Positions 50,913-59,309 of a stretch of 64,000 bases of DNA are shown one piece after another. Where the stretch lies: contig JBDXHU010000013.1 of NCBI GenBank assembly GCA_039989475.1, forward strand, positions 281,742-345,741. The letters are read 5' to 3'. Source of the stretch: JBDXHU01 sp039989475 (lineage in GTDB: Bacteria > Pseudomonadota > Gammaproteobacteria > Pseudomonadales > Halieaceae). Position numbers and translations under genes: made by a program. A model generated the notes under the pieces. It ran no database searches, was not told the origin of the DNA, and saw only the letters and a program-made list of their open reading frames with translations. Position 1 is the stretch's first letter. Each line of letters starts with the position of its first letter.

Positions 50913-53900
50913 ATGAACCCGCCCCCAGAGTCCATTCAATTTCCCCCGGATCTGCCGATCAGCGAGCGCTGTGGGGAAATCGCGGCCGCCCTGGCACAGC
51001 ACCAGGTGGTAATTGTCGCTGGAGAAACCGGCTCCGGCAAGACCACCCAGTTGCCCAAGCTGTGTCTGCAGATTGGACGCGGTGTAGATGCCCGCATCGG
51101 TCATACCCAACCCCGGCGCCTGGCGGCACGCACTGTGGCCAATCGCATAGCCGAGGAGTTGGGCGAAGAGCCGGGACAAACGGTGGGCTACCAGGTGCGC
51201 TTCAGTGATCGAGTCGGCGCAGATACCCGGGTCAAGCTGATGACCGACGGTATCCTGCTGGCCGAAATCCAGCAGGACCGTGAGCTGCGCCAATACGACA
51301 CACTGATTATCGATGAGGCCCATGAGCGCAGCCTCAATATTGATTTCCTCCTGGGTTACCTGAAGCAATTGCTGCCGCGGCGACCTGAGCTGAGAATCAT
51401 CATCACCTCGGCGACCATCGATGTGGAGAGTTTCTCGCGGCAGTTTGATAATGCGCCCATTATTGAGGTCTCCGGCCGCGGCTATCCGATCGACACCCAC
51501 TACCTCGAGCCGGAAGGTGAGGAATTGGGGGTCAGCGAGCGAATTGCCGCCGCCGTTGAATCCATCCTGGCCAGGGACTATGGCGCGCCGGGTGATACCC
51601 TGGTATTTCTAAGTGGTGAACGGGAAATTCGCGAATTGGCCCTGCTGCTAAGACGCCGCCAGCTCAGCGGTGTAGAGATTCTACCCTTGTATGCGCGCCT
51701 GTCCCAGGCTGAGCAGAACCGGGTATTTGATACCCGCAAGCGTCGCGGTATACGCCTGGTGCTGGCGACCAACGTCGCGGAAACTTCGCTCACCGTACCA
51801 GGCATTCGTTTTGTGATTGATGCGGGTTACGCTCGTATCAGCCGTTACAGTTTTCGCACCAAGTTGCAGCGGCTGCCCATTGAGGCAATTTCCCAGGCCA
51901 GTGCCAACCAGCGCCAGGGCCGCTGCGGGCGCATTGCCGAGGGTGTCTGCCTGCGGCTTTACAGCGAGCAGGATTTCCTCGCGCGCCCGGAATTTACCGA
52001 ACCGGAAATACAGCGCACCAATCTGGCGGCAGTGATTCTCAGCATGTTGCGATTGCGGCTGGGTGCTGTGAAGGATTTTCCCTTTATCAATCCGCCGGAT
52101 GCGCGCCTGGTACGGGACGGTTTCAAGTTGTTGGAAGAGTTGTCGGCGGTTGACGGCGCGGGGAAACTCACCGCGCTGGGTCGGCGCATGGCGGCGTTGC
52201 CGGTCGATCCCCGATTCGCCCGTATGCTCCTGGCGGCCGCGGATGCCGGCGCCCTGCGTGAATTGCTGATTATCGCCAGCGCCCTGAGTGTGCAGGATCC
52301 GCGCGAAAGGCCTGTCGACAAACAGCAGGCATCCGATGAAAAACACCGTCGGTTCTGGGATGAGCGCTCGGATTTCCTGGCATGGATCAAGCTCTGGGAC
52401 TATTACGAAGAGCAGCGCCAGGCCCTCAGCCAGGGGCAGTTGCGTAAACTTTGCCAGCGCGAGTATCTGGCCTTCATGCGCATGCGTGAGTGGCGAGATG
52501 TGCATTTCCAGCTGACCCTGGCCTGTCGCCACGCTGGATTACGCGCAAATACCGAGACTGCAAGCTATGAATCGGTGCACAGGGCGCTGCTCAGTGGTCT
52601 ACTGTCCAACCTGGCCCAGGCGCGGGAAGGCACGGAATACCTGGGCAGTCGCAATCGTAAACTGCAGATTTTTCCGGGGTCTTCCCAGTTTAAAAAGCGT
52701 CCGAAGTGGCTGCTGGCGGCGGAGATTGTTGAGACGTCAAAGGTCTATGCCCGCTGTATCGCAGCGGTGGAACCCGCCTGGGCGATGACCGTCAACCCGG
52801 ATCTGCTCAAGCATCACTACTATGAACCGCATTGGCAGATGCGCAGTGGCCGGGTCATGGCCTTTGAACGGGTCAGCCTGTATGGCCTTGTTCTGGCGGA
52901 CAAGCAGCGGGTGCACTACGGTCCGATCGAGCCGGCGTTGGCGCGGGAGTTGATGATCCGGGGTGCATTGGTAGAGGGGCGCCTGCGACAAGCGCCAGCG
53001 TTTTTGCGCCATAACCAGAAGCTGATCAGCGAGCTGGAACAGCTGGAGTCCAAGTATCGGCGTCGCGACCTGGTGGTCGATGAACAGGCAATTTTTGATT
53101 TCTACGACGAGCGCCTGCCCGCCACGATAACCACGGCCAGCCGCCTCAAAAGCTGGTTGAAGAAAACTGCCGCCGCCGATGCCAGTCTGCGGCTGAGTCG
53201 CGAGCACTTGCTGCTGCGCAGCCTGGACGAGCAATTGGGCGAGCAGTTCCCGGATCAACTGGCCTGGGGCGACCTGGAATTGGAGCTGTCTTATCACTTC
53301 GCACCCGGTCATGCTGAGGACGGTGTCAGTGTGACCATACCGGTGGGTCTGTTGAACCGGGTACCGCGCTATCGCTTCGAGTGGCTGGTGCCGGGCCTCC
53401 TGCGGGAAAAATGTATTGCCCTGGTCAAGGCGTTGCCCAAGGTCCTGCGCAAGCAACTGGTGCCGGTGCCAGATTACGTGGACCGTGCGTTGGCGGGGCT
53501 GGAGCCCGCGGACCGGCCGCTTTTGGAGGTACTGGCGGAACGACTGCGCGAGTGCGCAGGGGTTCGCATAGCTCCCGAGGACTGGTCTGCGCAGAGCCTC
53601 GACGATTACTACCGCATGAATTTTCGAATCGTGGATGCTGACGGGGCGATACTGCGCCAGGGCCGCGAGCTGAACCAGTTGATTGCGGACAGCCGCGATG
53701 AGACACGTGAGAGCCTGCAGGGTGATGTGGAAACCGGTCCATTGCAGCAGTGCTTGACCCGCTGGACCGCCGGCGATTTGCCTGCGGTCTGGCGCACCCA
53801 GCAGGCGGGGGTGGATATTGAATCCTATCCGGCCCTGCAAGATCGCGGTGATAGCGTCGATGTGCAGTTGTTTGATTACGCCCGGGATGCGGAGCTGGCT

Positions 53901-54629
53901 CATCGCCATGGCCTGGTGCGACTGCTGCGCCTGGGTTGTGCACAACAGGTTCGTTACCTGCGCAAGCAACTGTTGCGTGGAAATGCTGCCAATTTGCTGT
54001 TGGCCGCGGCCGGTATGGAGCGCGAGCGCTTGCTGGATGACCTGGTCGATGCGGTTTTTGCCCAGTCCATGCTGGGCCCAGAGCTGCCGCGCTCCGAGCA
54101 GGCCTTTAATCAGGCCCTGCAGGCTGGCCGCGGTGAACTGGTCAACTGGGGAAATGACTATGAGCGATTGCTGCTGAATACCCTGGAGCAACTGGCCACA
54201 GTGCGCCAGTTACTGACGGGGCTGGAGGGCAAGCAGTGGCAAGCTGCCCGTGCCGATGTGAATGCCCAGTTGGCGGGGCTGTTTGAACCGGGATTCCTAT
54301 TGCAGACGCCCTTTGAGTGGGTGAGCCACTACCCGCGCTATCTGAAGGCGATTGTCAGCCGCCTGCAGCGCTTGAGCGGCCAGCTGGGCAAGGACCAGGC
54401 GCATACTGACTTGCTGTTCGAACTGGCTGCGCCGCTGACTGCCTACCTGGCGGAAGTGCCGGAGGCGTTGGCCCATAACCCGGAACTGGCGCGCTATCGC
54501 TGGATGCTGGAAGAACTGCGGGTGTCTTTGTTCGCCCAGGCTCTGGGTACCTCGCTGCCGGTTTCGGCCAAGCGCTTGCAGGAACAATGGGGCCTGGTGG
54601 AGACCTGGCGCAAATCCCACCCGCACTGA
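50913..54629 (+). CDS. hrpA: ATP-dependent RNA helicase HrpA
   Basis: At 1238 residues this is close to E. coli HrpA. The DEAH-box core has Walker A GETGSGKTTQLPKL, motif II DEAH (LIIDEAHERSLNIDFLLGYLK), motif III SATID and motif VI (NQRQGRCGRIAEGVCLRLYSE). The HA2 and OB-like regions and the long C-terminal DUF3418-type domain follow. HrpA acts on mRNA and rescues collided ribosomes. No neighbour shares its direction closely. The next gene, hvfA, lies 180 bp away and has its own promoter. Confidence 0.97.
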   Translation: MNPPPESIQFPPDLPISERCGEIAAALAQHQVVIVAGETGSGKTTQLPKLCLQIGRGVDARIGHTQPRRLAARTVANRIAEELGEEPGQTVGYQVRFSDRVGADTRVKLMTDGILLAEIQQDRELRQYDTLIIDEAHERSLNIDFLLGYLKQLLPRRPELRIIITSATIDVESFSRQFDNAPIIEVSGRGYPIDTHYLEPEGEELGVSERIAAAVESILARDYGAPGDTLVFLSGEREIRELALLLRRRQLSGVEILPLYARLSQAEQNRVFDTRKRRGIRLVLATNVAETSLTVPGIRFVIDAGYARISRYSFRTKLQRLPIEAISQASANQRQGRCGRIAEGVCLRLYSEQDFLARPEFTEPEIQRTNLAAVILSMLRLRLGAVKDFPFINPPDARLVRDGFKLLEELSAVDGAGKLTALGRRMAALPVDPRFARMLLAAADAGALRELLIIASALSVQDPRERPVDKQQASDEKHRRFWDERSDFLAWIKLWDYYEEQRQALSQGQLRKLCQREYLAFMRMREWRDVHFQLTLACRHAGLRANTETASYESVHRALLSGLLSNLAQAREGTEYLGSRNRKLQIFPGSSQFKKRPKWLLAAEIVETSKVYARCIAAVEPAWAMTVNPDLLKHHYYEPHWQMRSGRVMAFERVSLYGLVLADKQRVHYGPIEPALARELMIRGALVEGRLRQAPAFLRHNQKLISELEQLESKYRRRDLVVDEQAIFDFYDERLPATITTASRLKSWLKKTAAADASLRLSREHLLLRSLDEQLGEQFPDQLAWGDLELELSYHFAPGHAEDGVSVTIPVGLLNRVPRYRFEWLVPGLLREKCIALVKALPKVLRKQLVPVPDYVDRALAGLEPADRPLLEVLAERLRECAGVRIAPEDWSAQSLDDYYRMNFRIVDADGAILRQGRELNQLIADSRDETRESLQGDVETGPLQQCLTRWTAGDLPAVWRTQQAGVDIESYPALQDRGDSVDVQLFDYARDAELAHRHGLVRLLRLGCAQQVRYLRKQLLRGNAANLLLAAAGMERERLLDDLVDAVFAQSMLGPELPRSEQAFNQALQAGRGELVNWGNDYERLLLNTLEQLATVRQLLTGLEGKQWQAARADVNAQLAGLFEPGFLLQTPFEWVSHYPRYLKAIVSRLQRLSGQLGKDQAHTDLLFELAAPLTAYLAEVPEALAHNPELARYRWMLEELRVSLFAQALGTSLPVSAKRLQEQWGLVETWRKSHPH

Positions 54630-54686
54630 GAGCTGTTTGTCCTGTTCAAACTGTGTGCAATATTACCGGCGAAGAAAAAGGCGCCT

Positions 54687-54715
54687 TGAAACTTGTTGGA
54701 CAATACTCGGTCATA
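54687..54715 (+). promoter_or_regulatory. Candidate ECF-sigma promoter of the hvfABC operon
   Basis: TGAAACTT at 54687-54694 and GTCATA at 54710-54715 are separated by 15 bp. This resembles the RpoE-type ECF pattern (GAACTT-N15/16-GTC). It lies 95 bp upstream of the hvfA start. Metal-inducible ECF control is known for related operons, but no ECF gene is in the window, so this is a candidate only. Confidence 0.4.
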
Positions 54716-54809
54716 GTAGTCACGATGAGTTGTTCCCATGTCACTCTTCGGTAAAAGAAATGCTACTACTAACTAACCAGTCATCAGAACTGAAACTCAG
54801 GAGTCATTA

Positions 54810-55118
54810 ATGGCCTACTCAAAGAAACCTCTCGCTGCCGCCCTTGGCGCAGCTTTCCTGGCAAGCGCGGTAAGTCCCGTGGTCTCTGCTGGAACCAACC
54901 CCTTTGCGGCTGACCAACTCAGCGGTGGTTACGACCTCGTCAGCTATGGCAAGCACAAGGAAGGCAAATGCGGCGAAGGCAAATGTGGTGAAGGTAAAGC
55001 TAAAGGTAAAGCCGAAGGTAAATGCGGCGAAGGCAAGTGCGGTGAAGGCAAGTGTGGTGAAGGAAAAGCCAAAGCCAAAGCCGAAGGTAAGTGCGGCGAA
55101 GGCAAGTGTGGCGGCTAA
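54810..55118 (+). CDS. hvfA: HvfA-type precursor peptide with seven EGKCG motifs
   Basis: The 102-residue precursor has a Sec signal (KPLAAALGAAFLASAVSPVVSA), a short spacer (GTNPFAADQLSGGYDLVSYGK) and a core of pentapeptide repeats. The core order is two EGKCG, a Cys-free EGKAKGKA block, three EGKCG, a second Cys-free block EGKAKAKA, and two EGKCG. EGKCG is the motif in which MNIO enzymes convert the Cys to an oxazolone/thioamide copper ligand in Haemophilus HvfA. The next two genes encode that enzyme type and its partner. The core contains only Glu, Gly, Lys, Ala and Cys. Copper binding is inferred from the family. Confidence 0.93.
   Translation: MAYSKKPLAAALGAAFLASAVSPVVSAGTNPFAADQLSGGYDLVSYGKHKEGKCGEGKCGEGKAKGKAEGKCGEGKCGEGKCGEGKAKAKAEGKCGEGKCGG
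54960..55112 (+). repeat. 15-bp EGKCG-coding repeat array in hvfA
   Basis: Seven 15-bp units (GAAGGCAAATGCGGC and variants) are arranged as 2, 3 and 2, separated by two 24-bp Cys-free blocks. Synonymous third-base changes (TGC/TGT, AAA/AAG, GGC/GGT) show that the amino-acid repeat is kept while the DNA repeat drifts. Confidence 0.95.
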
Positions 55119-55124
55119 ATCTCT

Positions 55125-55982
55125 GTGACAGGGATTACTGACACAACACCGGGTTTCCAGGGAGCTGGACTCGGTCTGCGGCGGGCCCTTATGGGCCCGC
55201 TTTCGGATATGGCGCAGGGAAGCGTTGATTTCATGGAAGTGGCGCCGGAGAACTGGATCAGTGTCGGCGGCCGCTTTGGTCGGCAGTTCCGCGAATTGGC
55301 CGAGCGTTACACTATCAGCCTGCATGGCTTGTCGCTCAATATTGGCGGTACAGAGCCTATTGACCGCGAGCTGGTGGCAGCTATCGGTGAGTTTATGGAC
55401 CAGCACAGCTGTCCGATTTACACCGAGCACCTGACCTACTGTGCCGATGATGGCCACCTTTACGATCTGATGCCGATTCCCTTTACCGAGGAGGCCGTAC
55501 ACCATGTGGCTGCGCGGGTGCGCGAGGTGCAGGATATTCTCGGTCGCCGCATCGGCCTGGAAAATGCCTCCTACTACGCGGTCTCACAGCAGGATATGAG
55601 CGAGAGCGAATTTATCCGTGCGGTGTTGGAGGAAGCGGACTGCGACTTGCTGCTGGACGTCAATAATATATACGTCAACAGCATCAATCACCGCTATGAC
55701 CGACACCAGTTTCTGCGCTCACTGCCATTGGAGCGAGCCCGTTACATCCACGTGGCCGGGCATTTTGACGAGGCCGAGGACCTGAAGGTGGATACCCATG
55801 GCGCTGATGTTATAGACCCGGTCTGGGAGCTGCTGGCCGAGGCTTATCAGCTCTGTGGCGTGCTGCCGACCCTGCTGGAGCGGGATTTCAACCTGCCGCC
55901 GCTGTCCGAGCTGCTGCAGGAGGTGGAGCAGATTCGACAGCTGCAGCAAGCCGCCCGGTTGGAGCGGCAAAACTATGCCTGA
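55125..55982 (+). CDS. hvfB: DUF692/MNIO iron enzyme HvfB
   Basis: From a GTG start 6 bp after hvfA, the 285-residue protein has the MNIO (multinuclear non-heme iron oxygenase) TIM-barrel pattern: GAGLGLRRALMGPL, FMEVAPENWISVGG, ISLHGLSLNIGG, YTEHLTYCADDGHLYDLMPIPFTEE, GLENASYYAV, LLLDVNNIYVNSINH, RYIHVAGHFDEAEDLKVDTHG. The conserved His, Glu, Asp and Asn residues are the metal ligands in characterised members. It modifies the EGKCG cysteines. The stop overlaps the hvfC start by 8 bp. Confidence 0.95.
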   Translation: MTGITDTTPGFQGAGLGLRRALMGPLSDMAQGSVDFMEVAPENWISVGGRFGRQFRELAERYTISLHGLSLNIGGTEPIDRELVAAIGEFMDQHSCPIYTEHLTYCADDGHLYDLMPIPFTEEAVHHVAARVREVQDILGRRIGLENASYYAVSQQDMSESEFIRAVLEEADCDLLLDVNNIYVNSINHRYDRHQFLRSLPLERARYIHVAGHFDEAEDLKVDTHGADVIDPVWELLAEAYQLCGVLPTLLERDFNLPPLSELLQEVEQIRQLQQAARLERQNYA

Positions 55983-56739
55983 ATCAAACTCGCTGCGGGA
56001 ACTGCAACAGGCCTTCACCGCCCATGTGCGCAACCCCGCCGCAGTGGCGGCGCCGGCGGGCATCGAAAGCCGGCGCATGAAGGTTTATAACGATCTGGTC
56101 TACAACAATATCGAGAGCTTTCTCAGTGGTGGCTTCCCGGTCTTGCGCAGTCTGCACCGGGATGAGGACTGGCACTTGCTGGTGCGCGACTTCATCGCCA
56201 ATTACCGCTGCAATTCGCCCTATTTTCTCGAGATCAGCCAGGAGTTCCTCAACTACCTGATGCATGTGCGGCAGGCTTCGCCAGTGGATCCGCCTTTTAT
56301 GCTGGAACTGGCGCATTATGAGTGGGTGGAACTGGCGCTGGATGTGGCGGAGGAGAGTATTCCGGAGGTGGAAGCTGTCGCCGACACAGACTTGCTGCAA
56401 TTGGTGCCCGTACTATCGCCCCTGGTTATGTCGCTGCAGTACCAGTTCCCCGTGCACTTGCTGGGGCCTGGCAACCAGCCGGATACAGCGCCAGCGGAGC
56501 CAAGCTACCTGATTGTTTACCGCAACCGCCAGGACCAGGTGAAGTTTATGGAGTCGAATGCGGCCACAGCGCGCTTGTTGGAGCTGCTGGCGGCCAATGA
56601 GACCGGGGACTCGGGCAGGCAGCTACTGGAGCAGCTGGCCGCTGAGATGAACGCGGATTCGGTCACCTCGGTAGTGGATTTCGGCGCGCGCATGCTGGCG
56701 GAATTCCAGGGATTGGATATCGTTCTCGGCGGCCGCTAG
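55975..56739 (+). CDS. hvfC: HvfC, DUF2063-family partner of the MNIO enzyme
   Basis: The ATG at 55975 (MPESNSLRELQQAFTAHVRNP) overlaps the hvfB stop by 8 bp. The 254-residue protein has the DUF2063 N-terminal domain (RRMKVYNDLVYNNIESFLSGGFPVLRSL...WHLLVRDFIANY...YFLEISQEFLNYL) and a C-terminal domain (YLIVYRNRQDQVKFMESNAATARLLELL). It forms a complex with HvfB and presents the precursor. The common fourth gene, a DoxX-type membrane protein (HvfD), is missing: mlaA follows instead. Confidence 0.93.
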   Translation: MPESNSLRELQQAFTAHVRNPAAVAAPAGIESRRMKVYNDLVYNNIESFLSGGFPVLRSLHRDEDWHLLVRDFIANYRCNSPYFLEISQEFLNYLMHVRQASPVDPPFMLELAHYEWVELALDVAEESIPEVEAVADTDLLQLVPVLSPLVMSLQYQFPVHLLGPGNQPDTAPAEPSYLIVYRNRQDQVKFMESNAATARLLELLAANETGDSGRQLLEQLAAEMNADSVTSVVDFGARMLAEFQGLDIVLGGR

Positions 56740-56809
56740 AAAAACTGCAGGTTGCCACTCCAAGCCTCTGTGGCGTACTATTTTTGCGCGCAGCTACGGA
56801 CGCTATTTG

Positions 56810-57532
56810 ATGACACACCATATTCGTTGCTTGTTCCTCGCACTCGGGCTGTTGTTGAGCACTGGCTGTGCAACGACACCAGGCGATGAACCCAACCTCG
56901 ACCCCCTGGAGCCGGTGAACCGGGTAATGTTCGCGTTCAACGACAATATGGACAGATTTATTCTGGCCCCGGTGGCGCGTGGTTACAATATGATGCTGCC
57001 GGTATTCGCCCGCCATGGGGTCAGTAATTTCTTCGCCAATCTCTACGATATTAACGGCGCGCTCAATGCAGCCCTGCAGGGGCGCTTTGGTTACATGGCC
57101 CAGAATGGGGGTCGTTTCCTGGTCAATTCAACCATCGGCATGTTCGGTTTTGTGGATGTGGCGACGGAAATGGGTATTGCGCCCTATCGCACGGATTTTG
57201 GCCACACGCTGTCGATTTGGGGGGTGCGCTCCGGGCCCTACCTGATGGTGCCCTTCTTTGGTCCGCGGACCGTGAGAAGCGCTACCGGTACCGCCTTTGA
57301 TACGGTGGCCTCATTGCAGTGGCAGCTGGATACCACCTCTCGCAACATGTTGTTCGCGCTGGAAATCATCGATAATCGCGCGGCGCTGACCAAGGCTGAG
57401 GATCTCATTACCGGAGATCGCTATATCTTTATTCGGGACGCCTACCTGCAGCAGCGCGAGTACTTCGTCAACGGTGGTGTGGTTGAAGATTCCTTCTCGG
57501 ACTTTGAAGAAGAGTTCGAGTGGGAGGAATAA
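56810..57532 (+). CDS. mlaA: MlaA (VacJ) outer-membrane lipoprotein
   Basis: From the ATG at 56810, the 240-residue precursor has a lipobox (LLLSTGCATT) and the MlaA core: PLEPVNRVMFAFNDNMDRFILAPVARGY, FFANLYDINGALNAALQG, GIAPYRTDFGHTLSIWGVRSGPYLMVPFFGP. MlaA, with the MlaBCDEF ABC system, returns misplaced phospholipid from the outer membrane. The rest of the Mla system is elsewhere. The gene stands alone between hvfC and hsbR. Confidence 0.95.
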   Translation: MTHHIRCLFLALGLLLSTGCATTPGDEPNLDPLEPVNRVMFAFNDNMDRFILAPVARGYNMMLPVFARHGVSNFFANLYDINGALNAALQGRFGYMAQNGGRFLVNSTIGMFGFVDVATEMGIAPYRTDFGHTLSIWGVRSGPYLMVPFFGPRTVRSATGTAFDTVASLQWQLDTTSRNMLFALEIIDNRAALTKAEDLITGDRYIFIRDAYLQQREYFVNGGVVEDSFSDFEEEFEWEE

Positions 57533-57634
57533 GCCCGACAAACTGTGAAATCCTTGGCAGAAACCGGCCTCACGGCTTGCAGGGTATGGGGTAGGGGAGT
57601 AGTGTTCCGCGACTGATCTGGAATCAAGGCGCCT

Positions 57635-58816
57635 ATGTCTGAGCGAAGCGGCCATGTCCTGCTGCTCGAAAAGCAAGCTGATACCGCGAACGCTATAGCC
57701 GACCGGCTCGTGGCGCAGGGCTACTACGTCGAGATTGTGACAGAGGTAGACCCCGGTCTGGACGGCGACATCGACGATGATGTTGATGTGGTGCTCTGTG
57801 ACTACGACATGCCCGGTATCTCCTGGGACGCCGTATTCGAAGTATTGAATGAGCGCCGGCAAGAGATCTCGGCAATTATGCTGTCTACCCATGACGAGGT
57901 GGTCGACATTATGACCGCGCTGCGCCTGGGCTTTAGCGATTTCTTTCACAAACCTATCGATGATTGGGAAGCACTGCTGGCCTCGGTCGAGCGCTGTGCC
58001 GACCAGAGTCGATTGCGGCGGGAAAACGCGGCCTACCGAAAGAAGCTGGAAGGTACTAACGCGGAACTGCGTGGCACCGTGCAGGTGCTGGAGCAAGACC
58101 AGCAGGCTGGCCGCCATGTGCAGATGCGCATGTTGCCGCAGTCACCGATGGATATGGGTAACTACCGCTTCAGCCACTCGGTCATTCCATCACTCTACCT
58201 CAGTGGCGACTACACGGATTATTTCAGGGTGGGGGAGTTCCACGCGGTCTTTGTTATTGCCGATGTGTCCGGACACGGCTCTTCATCTGCTTTCGTTACG
58301 GTGCTGTTGAAGAACCTGTTTGCACGCAAGCGCTCGGATTATATGCACCTGGACGACTCCACTATTATGAATCCGGTGGAGATGCTGCAGCGCGCCAATC
58401 GTGATTTGCTGGACCTGGGTATTGGCAAGTTTTCTACCGTGGTCATGGGGCTGCTGGATCTGCGGCAGAACAGCCTGCGCTACTGCATTGCCGGGCACTT
58501 GCCTTTGCCGGTGCTGGTGACTGACGAGGGAGCCACCTACCTGCACGGAGAAGGTACCGCAGTGGGTATTATGGAAGATGCCGACTACGAAGAGCACTAC
58601 CTGCAGCTGCCCGAACGCTTCATGCTGGCCTTGTTCACGGACGGGATTCTCGAGATATTGCCGCCGGATAACCTGGTCGACAAGGAGAAGTACTTTCTCG
58701 ATGTATTTTCTGCCAATTGCGAATCGCCGGACCAGATAGTGACGCAATTGGGCCTGGACAAAGTCAGCTCCGCACCGGATGACATTGCCGCCTTGTTTAT
58801 AGGCAAGAGCGTCTGA
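57635..58816 (+). CDS. Response regulator with PP2C-type (SpoIIE) phosphatase domain, HsbR-like
   Basis: The 393-residue protein has an N-terminal receiver (VDVVLCDYDMPGISWDAVFEVL, Lys in DFFHKPIDDWE), a short coiled linker (ENAAYRKKLEGTNAELRGTVQVLEQD), and a SpoIIE-type phosphatase domain (GDYTDYFRVGEFHAVFVIADVSGHGSSSAFVT; LALFTDGILEIL; DDIAALFIGK) with its metal-binding aspartates. It should dephosphorylate the STAS partner in the next gene, as HsbR/HsbA in Pseudomonas. The HptB-type relay partner is not seen here. Confidence 0.88.
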   Translation: MSERSGHVLLLEKQADTANAIADRLVAQGYYVEIVTEVDPGLDGDIDDDVDVVLCDYDMPGISWDAVFEVLNERRQEISAIMLSTHDEVVDIMTALRLGFSDFFHKPIDDWEALLASVERCADQSRLRRENAAYRKKLEGTNAELRGTVQVLEQDQQAGRHVQMRMLPQSPMDMGNYRFSHSVIPSLYLSGDYTDYFRVGEFHAVFVIADVSGHGSSSAFVTVLLKNLFARKRSDYMHLDDSTIMNPVEMLQRANRDLLDLGIGKFSTVVMGLLDLRQNSLRYCIAGHLPLPVLVTDEGATYLHGEGTAVGIMEDADYEEHYLQLPERFMLALFTDGILEILPPDNLVDKEKYFLDVFSANCESPDQIVTQLGLDKVSSAPDDIAALFIGKSV

Positions 58817-58817
58817 G

Positions 58818-59300
58818 ATGTCTGCCGGACGTATTCTTGCCGCGGATCACGACGGCGCCTACGCGCTAAAGCTGATCGGCGATGTCAGGGTCAACCTGTG
58901 CAGTTCGGTCGACGACTATCTGGACCAGATGTTTGCCGACAGTCATCTCGATAGCGTGCTGGTTGACCTCTGCGAAGCCGAGGGCGTAGACAGCACTACC
59001 CTGGGCTTACTGGCCAAGCTGGCCTTGCGCTACCGGCGCCGATTCAATTTGAAACCGGTGATCTACTCCTCTAATCCCGGCATCAACCGCCTGCTCAAGA
59101 GCATGGCCTTCAGCAAGCTGTTCGATATTCGCGAGGAGCTGTGTGCCAACGACGACAGCATCAGGGACATTCCCACGATTAACGATGAGCCTGAAGCCGT
59201 GCGCGAGAAAGTGATTGAAGCGCACCGGGTGCTGATGGATATCAGCGAAGAAAACCAGGAACGCTTTCGTGATCTGGTGACAGCCCTGGAACAGGACTGA
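58818..59300 (+). CDS. STAS-domain anti-sigma antagonist, HsbA-like
   Basis: The 160-residue protein has a STAS fold (RILAADHDGAYALKLIGDVRVNLCSSVDDYL; SVLVDLCEAEGVDSTTLGLLAKLALRYRRRF; NPGINRLLKSMAFSKLFDI). The likely phosphorylated Ser is in DSTTLG. A C-terminal helical tail follows. It starts 1 bp after the phosphatase gene. In Pseudomonas, HsbA binds FlgM when unphosphorylated and so frees FliA; flgM and its FliA promoter are present at 11780, so the same link is possible here. Confidence 0.87.
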   Translation: MSAGRILAADHDGAYALKLIGDVRVNLCSSVDDYLDQMFADSHLDSVLVDLCEAEGVDSTTLGLLAKLALRYRRRFNLKPVIYSSNPGINRLLKSMAFSKLFDIREELCANDDSIRDIPTINDEPEAVREKVIEAHRVLMDISEENQERFRDLVTALEQD

Positions 59301-59309
59301 TACAGCTGT

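Noticed and set aside
52737..54191. A 484-codon open frame antisense to hrpA
   Set aside because: It mirrors the high-GC third-position pattern of hrpA, has no ribosome site, and its Gln/His/Arg-rich product looks like no protein family.
54960..55112. CRISPR-like regular repeats
   Set aside because: The repeats are contiguous, in frame and code for EGKCG; there are no unique spacers.
57533..57634. An RpoN promoter upstream of the HsbR-like gene
   Set aside because: TGGCA and TTGC words are present but too far apart for sigma-54.
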